From: Auanema rhodensis
Lineage: Eukaryota; Nematoda; Chromadorea; Rhabditida; Rhabditidae
Direction: 5' to 3'
DNA length: 64,000 nt
NCBI GenBank assembly: GCA_964057225.1
Contig: OZ059899.1
Span: 5,828,001-5,892,000, forward strand
Part shown: positions 25,478 through 36,314 of the stretch, in pieces
Position numbering within the stretch: position 1 is the first letter of the stretch
Layout: every line of letters starts with the position of its first letter
The notes under the pieces: model-generated
The model's database searches: none
What the model saw: only the letters and a program-made list of their open reading frames with translations
What the model was told of the DNA's origin: nothing
Position numbers and translations under genes: made by a program

Positions 25478-25911
25478 TATATTTATTTTAAATGACCAAT
25501 CAACAATTTTGATGCATTATAAATAAAATAAATGTAATTTTCACGTAAAATTAGCATATTTCACGGATTTCTTTAAGAATATATTTCTTTAGTCATATAT
25601 GAGTAAATGTCCTTACATTATATATTATTAAATAATTGCCTAACTATATGATTTATGCTAATTTTTTTTTATTTTTAGCTTTTTTTTTGAAAATGAAACA
25701 AGCAACATTCGTGCAAGATTTAGTGTAATAATCAATATATCGGAATGTTTGTTTGAACTATCTGAGAATTTTCAAGTATCTTAGCTTTCAGATGTCAGAA
25801 AAGGTTTCATAACTTTGTCAATACAATATTTTTATATTTCATAGTAAACTATATGTATAGTATATATGTATAATTTTTAATTTTATATAATATGCTTATA
25901 GTTCTAGCCAG
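25478..25911. other. Divergent spacer between kinase and F-box gene
   Basis: About 430 bp between the two divergent start codons, so it should hold both promoters. It is AT-rich with poly-T runs. It contains TTTTCACGTAAAAT near 25547, a motif seen again near 30360 and 35233. No gene. Confidence 0.6.
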
Positions 25912-27821
25912 ATGATTGAGCTCAATTGGTCAAATATACCTATATCATTACTTCAACATATCTATAGCTTACTTGAAATTAAAAATCGTGGAAGATGTTC
26001 GCAGGTAAATTAAATGTTTCATATTTATATATTATATAAATTATATATTATAATTAATTTTAAAAATAATATTATTGAAGGTTTGTCGTCACTGGTATTA
26101 TGTATTTGAAACTGATTATCCTTGGAAAAAATTTATTTTTCGTGATCATTTGCTTGTTCGACGAAGATTCACCCAGCATAATGGATGGCAATATGCTTTA
26201 GATCATATGAGATTAAGGTTTAATTTATATATAAATTAATAAATTGTTTATTATATATTTTAGAATGGTTGTACCATTACTTATACATAGATGGAGAGAA
26301 TTAATATTTGAACCTGTAGAAAATATATTTAATTTATATGAATTTATGATGAAATTAGCTCATTATAGTGAATATCAGGAAAGGTATAGATAATTTAATA
26401 TTTATTTTATAATAATTAATTTATAATTAAGATTCACTAAAGTTAATCCACTTAAATCCGTTAGAAAGTTTGAGTTTTCGTGGAAGTTACAAGTCCAGAC
26501 CAATGACCGTCTTGGCAATGTTGAAGAAATGGTATTATACGTTTCAGTTTTTATAGAGTTATAACAAGTATTATTTTAAAGGAAATTGGAACTGGAGGAG
26601 AAATTTTAAGATCTCTAATAGAATTATTAAATAATTTATCTGGTCTTAAAAAGCTTCACATTCGTGATTTACAGTTAAGCTATATGGATGCTGAATTATT
26701 TCTAGCAGAGGTCAGACTATATTTTCATATTTTCAATTAAAAAATGTTTTTTTTTTTGCAGATTTTAGAATTATTTCAAGAAAAATTAGTATATTTGTCA
26801 TTAATAAATATAACACGTCATTATAATAATAATTTTATTCATATAGGATTATTTGTAAATTTAAGATCTCTTGATATATCATGTGATTTATTAAATGATA
26901 CAGTTATAATATTATTAGCTGATTTAAAATTATTAGCTAAAATAAAAATTATTCAGGTAAATTATATATAAATATAAATCTTATAATATAATATATTTAG
27001 GATGAAAAATGTGATGGAAATGAATATACATTTAGCTATTCAAGTTGGAGAGATTTTAAAAAAGCAAATCGCAATAAAACACAAATTACTCTTGTAATGA
27101 GAGGTTAATTATATATTATTTAAAATTAAAATAATAACTATTTACTATTATAGGTAAATGTAAACGAAGCATGATAATCCAACCATATGCTCCTGTATCA
27201 ACTATAATATGGGAAAGACAATGTGGAAGTTTAACTGATGATTTAAGTGAATCGGTATAATTTATATAATAAGACTTTTTTTTAAAATATATTGTTATAG
27301 ATAATTACTAATTATTCTTTAACTTTAAAAAAATTTGTTCAAGTTGGATTAGAGAGGCATAAACGTAATAATCATGTTTCTGAACGTATAGATAAGGCGT
27401 TAGTAAATTTATTTATAAGGTAACTATATATATATAATTAAAATAACAAATCTTCTTGAAAAAAAACATTATAGATGTTCAAATTTGGAATATTTATCTA
27501 TTCGTGAACGTATGTCTAATGGAACAGCATTAATCATAGCATTGTTAGCAGCAAATCGTCAATGTATTATTCATTTCCGGAAAAACGCTTTACTTAAGAG
27601 GGTATTTGAATTAGAAACAAAGTTTATTTAACTATATTAATTATATTTATTTATAGTTATCATGGACATCAATTGAAATACATCATTTACCTATTGATAT
27701 TAATATAAAATGGATTAAAGCTATTTCACATGATTATGATAAAACATTTAATGAAATATCAAAAATAACTAAATCAACAAGAAGTATATTAAATGATAAA
27801 TTGTATATTGATTATATTTAA
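25912..27821 (+). CDS. F-box protein, FBXO33/FBXL-like
   Basis: Eleven exons: 25912-26004, 26081-26217, 26264-26383, 26432-26531, 26582-26710, 26762-26956, 27001-27103, 27154-27254, 27301-27419, 27475-27601, 27657-27821; 462 residues, with all phases agreeing. The F-box is residues 3-50: WSNIPISLLQHIYSLL, then GRCSQVCRHWYYVF, the typical SKP1-binding pattern. The rest is leucine-rich with irregular repeats and Ile/Asn-rich codons from the AT bias. This suggests a substrate adaptor of an SCF ubiquitin ligase; the substrate is unknown. Similarity to FBXO33/FBXO39 is by the spacing of the F-box and later helices and is tentative. TTCTAG lies four bases before the ATG (possible trans-splice site). 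AATAAA begins seven nucleotides after the stop codon. Confidence 0.75.
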
Positions 27822-27827
27822 TTATTT

Positions 27828-27833
27828 AATAAA
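27828..27833 (+). promoter_or_regulatory. Polyadenylation signal of the F-box gene
   Basis: Canonical AATAAA seven nucleotides past the stop; implies a very short 3' UTR. Confidence 0.6.
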
Positions 27834-27939
27834 CATTTATATTTTTCTATTTATTTTCATATATATATATAGTAATGTATAAATTATATTATTCATTACT
27901 ATATACTATCTTCTATATATTCTTATTTTGTATAGTATA

Positions 27940-28650
27940 TTTGCCATTTTTTTTGTCGTTTCTTATCTAAATAATTGACCTATTTTACCTTCTTTTTTTT
28001 AGTTTCCCGCCATACCAATGGCATGATTACCCAATGGCTATACTTGCTCTTGACCTACCACTAGGAGCTAGGTCATACCGCCCACTCTGGCGCCATCTGA
28101 GGACTATATAAGGAGTGATAGATCAACTTGTAATCACATCACTTCTATTCATCATATCTGCCTTCGTATCCTATTTACTATCTTTAGTATAATAGTAATA
28201 GTTCTATAATAATATTTTATAGAATTATTCGATATAGCTTATATGAATTTTCAAAGGTTCTTCGTGCTGCTGGCCTTGCCCCTTTACTCCCTTCGTCTTA
28301 TATTATGAATAATTTTAATTATTATAATAATGATTAAGTTAATAATCATTAAATATAGTTAAAAACTATTTTTTTATCATATGTACACTCTTAAAGTTTT
28401 TTCTTCCCAGTCCTTGCCTTCCAGGATGACCTAGATATTGTCGTTCATTTCCTTGAGGTTAGCTCCGCCTCTTACTAGCCCCGCCTCTAATAATGATGGT
28501 CGATCTCTAGTTGGTCAGTCATTCATTGTGGTTCTGTCCACGAGTAGCATCGTCCAACATTTCTATATTCTATTCCAACCCTTCCTCCTGTTCATAAAGT
28601 CTCGTGGATGTTACTGCGGTAGATATTATTAAGTATTATCACCGGGTATA
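27940..28650. other. GC-richer island with a TATA box, possible solo LTR
   Basis: Between the F-box gene and the carboxypeptidase, composition rises sharply above its surroundings. It contains the 7-bp inverted repeat TGACCTA/TAGGTCA (about 28051-28075), TGGCGCCATCTGAGG, and a strong CTATATAAGG box near 28104. No reading frame of note is present. This could be a solo LTR, a remnant promoter or a non-coding RNA gene; the ends of a repeat were not defined. Confidence 0.3.
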
Positions 28651-28771
28651 CATTCATCAAACTTTTTGAGCAATACATATCCTAATAAATTATAATGTTA
28701 TATAATAAATATAATAGAAAAATAATTTATATAATAACTATATATATATATAGTTAAAAACAATAATATTT

Positions 28772-31045
28772 TTATAGAAATAATTTGAAACAAAATGCCA
28801 TAATGATAACGGATGCATATTGAATAGAAGATTTGGCTTTAGTTGTCAATTCTAGTGTTGCTGATGTTGGCACACTATTAGTTGATCCTTTCGTTACAAT
28901 ATTATTAGATGTTGTACCTGTGGAAGAGCATGGAGATGGTGTGCTAGTGGTGCTTTCTAAATTTGGAGCTCCAGATGTAGAAGAATCCACATCGAATGGT
29001 AGTGGCATGCTGTAGTTCATGTTATTGATGAAGTTATAGAACATTTGAAGTGATTCTTTAGGTTTTTCAGCAGAACTGGAGGCAAAGTGACCAGCATTTC
29101 GAATTGTAAGGAAGTCAAGTCCTGAAGAATTGTGATGTTACTTCATTTAGATTTTGATATATTTAGAGTATAAGTTATAACTCTCTTTCTTAGAATAGAT
29201 TGTATTATTGTCAATAGATAATAGAATAATTAGAATGACATGACCGTGAATGTGATATCTATATCAGATCATCTTATACTATTTTCTCTCATTCACTTGG
29301 ATCTGGTAAGGTTTTTTTTATTATATTCTAGTATTAATTTCTGATTTTTTGGATGTTTGCTCGAGCGTTTGACAAGGGAGGCAGAATGAAGCATTGCTAA
29401 GATGTGAACAGAGCTTGGGATTATCTTTTAGAGGTCAATCACAGAAAAAATGAATGAGAGATAAAGAGAGTGGGATAGATAATATAACACGAGACAATGT
29501 GTCTATAAAGAGACTGTTGAGAGCAATAGAGCAAAGAAGTAGCTCCGGAGGTCAAAACGATCTACTGTTCTTCTTCTCTTCTAAAACAGTCCAGCAGATT
29601 GAGAAAAAAGCGTTTAGAGGGAACGGATAGAAAGTGAGTGCCAGAAGGTCAGTGAGGAAGCAGCAGTTAGATGTTTTCTAGGTAATACGCCAGGCTTTCA
29701 TTCAGCTTCTAAAGAGATATAACAAAAGGTTAATTATAGGAATTCTGCTACATCAAAAATGATAGAAACAGAATACATAGAGAGTATAGACGATAAGACA
29801 GTAAGACAGAGGGAAATAGGTTATGAGCATTGGTTATATCATATTGCGCAATTGCAGGAGGTCGTCAGCTAAATAATAGAAATACACATCTAACATTAAG
29901 AGAGTAGAATAATGCGGAAAATACAAAACATAGTATGTAGCTAGGTCATCTGCAAGAGCAAATATTTTTTCTTTGTCTTTCTCTTTTTTTTTCTAATCGA
30001 TGAATTAAAGAAAAGAAATATGTATATTACCCTTATATCTTGTGAGCATTCCAATACTAGGGGGAAGTTGTGTGTTATCTACCCATTGAGATTCATTAGA
30101 TACCTGTATTAAAAAAATATTTATGAATATAAAAATGAAATATGTTGAACCTTATCCAAGTTTAAGTTTGAGATGAATTCAGCATTATGAACATGATTAC
30201 AAACTGAATCTACATCACCATTGAAGAATAAAACCTAAATATATATATTATATCTATATTATTTATAAATTAATATTCATATGTTATGAACATAAGCAAC
30301 CGTTTTTCTTATTTTCATATTCAAAAATAAATAATGTAAAATCTTAAAATACGTGGAATTTCACGTAAAATATAATGTAATACATACTCTAACATTAGCA
30401 TTAACTACAGCTAAAACGTTATGATGTTGGTTTTCATAATGAGTTTTTTTAATATCCAAATCATACTGATTAACAACATTTGAACTGAAATAAATAATTA
30501 TTTGTTATAATTAAATATAATTAGTAACGACGAACTTGCATGGCTCGAATTGTGGAACAGATTGGGGAATTCTTAGAGCATGTCTCACTTCAGGTTTTCT
30601 AAGATATACAACAGTATCATTATAATGAGCACATGATGGAAGACTCTGAAATTATGTATGTATAGTTAACTATATGTAATAGTATAACAATACCGTATCA
30701 AGCAATTTTGAATTGCGTATACGAAGTTGACGATGTAAAGCTGCGGATTGTGCATTCATGTTAATAGCTTCAAATGGATCATATGTTTTCAAGTAACATG
30801 AAAATGAGATGAAATATGGATCCACCCCAGCATAGAAATTAGCTGATATAATATAATCAGCCTAATATAAATTATAATAAATATATAAAATCTTCATCTC
30901 ACCTCATCATGGCAAGGATGATCTTTGTTTTGAATCATAGAGTAGTAATCACATGGCTTATCTAATGTAGCCTGTGGACAACATTTAGCGTTTATATCAC
31001 GATATAATCTAAAATAATATTAATATATATATATTTAACTATATT

Positions 31046-31101
<56 letters not shown>

Positions 31102-32163
31102 AGCATCAATAAATCCATGATTATAATTGAATCCAGCTAAGCTATTAGTATTAAGTTGTTCATCAACACATCCATTACCAACCATCATTCCCTCAAATAA
31201 TTTCATTTTAATTTTATAAAAATTTTTAATAATTACTTTGAATTTATTCTTAAAATCAGTATCGTTTACAAGAAGAGCTGATAACATTGGTACATAAGTT
31301 CCTCCGTATGATTCTCCAGAAACATAGAAATCATTACCTTTTCTCTCAGGGAATTTCTGAAAATTTAATAGAAAATTAATCGGAATACTCGGATTAACTT
31401 TTAAATTTTAAAATTATTAATATAAAAATCATTAAATCATTTTGATAAGAATATATTTGTATTTTATCTTAAAGTATAAGGGATGGTTCACAGATTATAT
31501 ACACATATACATGTATACTACTAAATATACATTTATACAACTTTAATCTGTTTCATTTCATTACCTCAAACCATTTTTTCAATGCAGCATGATTATCAAT
31601 AGCAACTTCATCATCAGTATAATTCCATTTTGATTTATCATCAGTACGGATAGAAAATCCTACACCAGCTGGAGCATCCATGTATATGATATTCGCATAC
31701 TGTAACACGATTTTATTGGTTTAAAACAAAGATTATGTTAAATACTCGATTCCATGTAAAAGTATTACGATAGATTGTTTCTCCAAACTGTACAGCTCTA
31801 AAGAAGTAAACAAAAATTAGATTTAAGTGAATATATGAGAGGAAGTACCTGAGAGGTCCCATCTCTTCGAATAAACCAGTAATTGACGAACAACCTGGTC
31901 CACCATTTAACCACAAAACAACAGGATCGTTGGCTGGATCATTTTCTGATTCAACATACCTGCAGATATCGAAAACAAAAGTTTATAATTAATGTAAACA
32001 ATTTGTACCAATAATATAAAGATTTGACATCACTAATATCAAGATATCCCGAATAGTGAGCTGATTTCAAATCTTCTGTCAGGTTTGGCAAATTGAGAAC
32101 TCTTTCCTCTTCTGGAGCAGCTACAGCTAATGCAGCCAAAAGAGAGAGAATAAACCACTTCAT
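28772..32163 (-). CDS. Serine carboxypeptidase (S10, cathepsin A-like) with C-terminal hydrophobic tail
   Basis: Thirteen exons on the minus strand: 32163-32009, 31959-31849, 31797-31746, 31699-31565, 31356-31237, 31191-31100, 31008-30903, 30861-30694, 30645-30536, 30484-30388, 30234-30151, 30103-30031, 29121-28772; about 550 residues. Signal peptide [17 protein letters not shown]10 landmarks: [10 protein letters not shown], the catalytic Ser in GESYGG (about 166), Asp in NGDVDSVCN (about 391) and His in NAGHFAS (about 446), so the triad is complete. After the catalytic domain comes a roughly 75-residue Ser/Thr-rich region ending in a hydrophobic segment ([11 protein letters not shown]), suggesting GPI or membrane anchoring rather than a free lysosomal enzyme. 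The last intron is 0.9 kb. The 45-nt intron 31192-31236 has no stop and is a multiple of three. An acceptor-like TTTTAG lies seven bases before the ATG. Confidence 0.92.
31052..31098. repeat. TA microsatellite in a carboxypeptidase intron
   Basis: Alternating TA run ending directly at the donor site of the exon starting at 31100. Confidence 0.9.
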
Positions 32164-33032
32164 AGTGGAACTAAAAATTAAAATATAAATATATATAATA
32201 TTATAATAAATAAAAATATAAATCATGAGTATTGTATGAGTAATTCGATATACATCATAATGAAGATATGGTTATATTTAAAAAATTTTCTACTAATGAA
32301 ACTTAGAATTTAGTTTTAATATCACAGATAACCAGTAACAGATCAAATACTTTTATACTTGTTCACGAAGCCTTGTACTGATAAAGAAAAGCCGATTGAA
32401 GTATTTTCTAGCTATGATACATTCGCAAATTGAACTTTGAATTCGTATAGCAATCAGATTATTAAACATATGATGTAATCATACTCATACTTTTAAAGAA
32501 AAAAAGAACTGTATCGTTTCTTTTTCATATATGATGATTAATATTAAAAATTATGAAATATTATATTATAATTATAATATAATATAAAATGAATCATTTG
32601 AATTATTATGATAAATATTAAAAAATAGTTTAAAAATAATTATTTTATTATAAAAAAAAAGGAAAAAAAAACAAGAAAAGAAAGATAAGAAATAATAATA
32701 ATAAAATTAAAGTTTTATGATATTTATTTTATAATAACTATATAAGAAATTATAATTATTATAAGCCTAATTAGACCGTGTTTTTTATAATAACCGCACT
32801 ATATTATGTGTATGTATCTATTCTTTTAAATAAACATTTTGTTTTTTAATATATTAATAATAATAAAAAAAATGTAGAAAAGAAGGATAATGAAAAGCTT
32901 GAAATGAACAAAGACATGTGAAAGGTATGAAGGTCGATGAAATGCTTCAGAAAGCTTATAACTAACTATGAACAAAATAAATTTCTTTTTCTTTAAATTT
33001 AGATGAAAAGATGATGAAATTCAAAATTTCAT
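32164..33032. other. AT-rich spacer upstream of the carboxypeptidase
   Basis: Very AT-rich with poly-A and TTATAA-type runs; presumably the carboxypeptidase promoter. No gene seen. Confidence 0.6.
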
Positions 33033-34208
33033 TTAAATTTCATTGGATGAATGCTCAGTAAAATCTACAGCTGAATGATGTTCCTTATCTATCTCAGAGG
33101 AATTACTCTTCTTACGCTCTCTTCCCAATGAATGTCTTCTTTCAAACCTGTAAGAATATTATATTTTTATCAAAGACTATACGTCTAAGCGTATAAGTGA
33201 ATATCTTGTTCCTGAACCAACCTTCCCAAGCTTTTTCCTAATCTTCGACTTATATTTCGGCTGATAACATACCTATAAGGATGACATATTAAATAATTCA
33301 TTTTTGTAAAACATTCAAATATGTAAAGTGAAACAAGGAAATATTAAACCTTCTGGATGATGGATGATGATCTACAGCAAGTGAGACGTCACCAGATTCC
33401 TCAGGATACGCTAATGGAGCCATGATGGAGCATTTTGTTGTTGAAACAACTTTTCCATGTCGACGTAATGGTTTACGAAGCATAGCCGCCTAAATAAAGA
33501 AATAGTTGTTTAAGACGGAATGTAGAATTGCTGATGAAGATGATGTTGATGATGATGATGATGAAGATGCCGAAGAAGTTTGAAAGCTCTGGGGCATACT
33601 GATTAAACAAACTTCAATGTTCTTTTATCTTTTTTTTTTCAAACAAATAACTGCATAGTTAATATAATTAAATGAAAAAAAAACGGATTTATTACGAATA
33701 GATCTTTATATATAATACACGGAAATAATTCTCTTTGTGTTTTCTTTGCAAGTACAACACCAACAAAACATTTCTTTGTGGTATCTACATGGAACAAATT
33801 TCAAATTCAGAATGTATGATTTACAACAAATATTTTCTAAAACGTATTCGAAAGACGGAACTGCGATAATCAGTGATTACATCCATGGGAGGAATTTCCG
33901 CTTATGAAATTTATGTTGCTTTTGTATTTTTGAGTAAATTGGGCAAATACATTTTTTTATGAATAATCAAAAGGAAAAAAAGTTTTTTTTCCTTTTTTTG
34001 TGCATTGGAGCCGTTCTTCAAACAGATAACCTTAATCTTCATCATTTGGAAGATTCAGGTAGAAAAAATAAAATAATACTAAATAATAAGAATAAGAAAA
34101 ATCCGTCATAGACCTTTGATCTTTAATTGATGATGAAGAAATTGGAATAGTTTCAACATCTTCAATCTCTGTGGTCACTCTATTTAAAGGTTTTCTTATT
34201 TCTTTCAA
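33033..34208 (-). CDS. dgk-1: Candidate alternative 3' coding exons of dgk-1
   Basis: Four minus-strand exons downstream of the dgk-1 stop. 34208-34114 begins LKEIRKPLNRVTT (phase 0 in, phase 2 out at AG/GTCTAT). 33489-33350 begins AAMLRKPLRRHGKV (also phase 0 in, phase 2 out). Then 33272-33222 (YVISRNISRRLGK) and 33147-33033 (FERRHSLGRERKK, ending SSNEI and stop). The last two join in phase 2 to either of the first two but the first two cannot join each other in frame, the signature of mutually exclusive exons. Both accept splicing from the phase-0 end of the dgk-1 exon at 37339, and both start like the standard last exon ([13 protein letters not shown]). They would replace the acidic DGK-1 tail by a basic, Ser-rich one of about 85-100 residues. 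Read-through of the first exon to a stop at 34032 is also possible. They could instead be a separate small gene. Confidence 0.5.
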
Positions 34209-36314
34209 CTGCGATAAAGCAGTAACAGCAATATCAGCAGAAAAGACGAAGAAAACTTTGGCAAGAAAATGATTGAAAATGCTTTATCTTTTCAAAAGAA
34301 TTAAATATTTCTTTTGTAAAAGAAGCTTAATTTATGTTAAATTTCTATATGTCTAATTTGCAATATAACTGTTGAATGAATTGAATTATATATGTAAGAA
34401 TGATTTTTTGAAAGATGTTTGCAGAAATATTATATAAAAAACAGAGGTAAATTAGGAGTAAAGGTCATAATAATTTATTATCGGAATGATGATTTGAAAT
34501 TATATATATATATTTATATTTATATTATTATATAAATATAAATATATAGTTATGAGAAGAGAAATGCCGAAAGATGAAATAGTTTGAAGGAATGGGAGAG
34601 GCTTGAGGGAGAAAAGGGAATCCAGAATGGAGGAAGAAATAGAAAAGAAAGAAATAATAGTATAAAAATGAAAAAAACTTGAAACTAATCGTTGACTTTA
34701 TGTGAATTGAATAATAAAAACAAATGACATTGGCTCTGATAATTTCATATTTTTTTATCAAAAAAATTACATTTTATTTTGCAATTGAGTAGTATAGTTC
34801 GGAAAAATGATCGGTCCCCAAAAAAAAATGGTCAAAAGCCCCGTGCCCCCATAAAACCCTTCTCAAATGCATGAACTTGGATGAAGTGTTAGTGAACTTT
34901 TTGTGTGTTAATCGAAAATATTTTGATTAGCAAGGTATAGGTAATACCAGGATTATATTCCGTACAAGCTCATCTGAGATGTGAGTGCCATGGCAAGTTA
35001 AAATTTACTGAGAGCAAAATAAAAATGTTGAAAATGAAAATGCCGTTTGTATAGAATAGAAATTGGAATAAAAAAAATCAAAAAGCTGCAAAAATAGAAT
35101 ATGTGTCCAAAAACAATTTGGCATCATATTCTGTAGTATTGAAGAGCGAGGAACTAGAAATATGCGAGTATACCTCTCACCCTTCAGAAAGGCATGAATA
35201 TCAACGTCAACCCGATATCACTAGCCGATGGTGATTCACGTAAAATCACGTGTACGTGAATAATAACTATTCATTTTTTAATTTATGTGAATAGTAACGT
35301 AAGACATTCAACAGCTGTATGACTCTGGTATCGACTAGGCCAAAAAACCTTACTTAGTAAGTACAATGTAAAACAGGAACACTGTTGCCTAACATGGCGG
35401 TTAGTATAGAAAATATGAGAAAACAAAGTTTTAAAATATAGTTAAATGGCGGATAAGTTGCAAGTGGAACTGACATGTTGTTCTTAGCATTTGTGAAGCT
35501 AAACCCAGAATATTTGAGTGAGCTGGTATTAAGAAATAGGAGTAATTAAGAGCTCAACGGGATTTTTAGAAACCGGGATGATAACAGATGGAAAATATTT
35601 CAAAATCGAGGTGAAATTGAAGACAAAAATTTGAAAAAAAAATCATATATATAACTATATATGATGAAAGAGAAATAATATAATTAAAATTTTGTATGAA
35701 ACCAAACGAGCTGAATTGGATGATGGGACGAAATGTCAAAATACAGAGACTAGACGAATACGAGAAAAATGAAGAATAAAAAGAGAGATGTTAGTTATAA
35801 CTGTGATATTTCACAAAATCTATATAGATAGAAATAAAAAGATATGAAATATAAAAAGCTAATAGGCTATGAAAGCTACATAAGGAAGTTTTAAAAAAAA
35901 AAGATTGATGCGCTGTACAAATGCGGTACGAACGAAAAGCAGTACGATATTGAAAATGATGAGGATAATTTAAAATTAGAACATGTTTTAGTATAATCAG
36001 AAGAGGTTTGGATAAAGATGAATAGTAAAACAAGCAAAATAACTGCAATATCTTATATATAGAAATGAATGTTATGTAAAGATAATTTGAAATAACTTGA
36101 AAAAGTAATATTCTTATCTATATGGATATATACACACATTGCAGTCATTTTGATTTTGTTACAATACGATTCAGAAGACATTGTTGAGTTGTTGCGTACT
36201 GTTGTTGATTACATCATTAGCCTCAGCTGCTTGAACATACGGATATGTACATCATTGTCGTATCGTCGTCATCTTCATATTTTACACCGTTATGTTCTGT
36301 ATGTCTATCGTCCA
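34209..36314. other. Region between dgk-1 stop and the alternative exons
   Basis: No supported coding exon. It includes a palindromic TTCACGTAAAATCACGTG patch near 35233 and AT-rich filler. If the alternative exons are used, this is dgk-1 intron. Confidence 0.5.
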
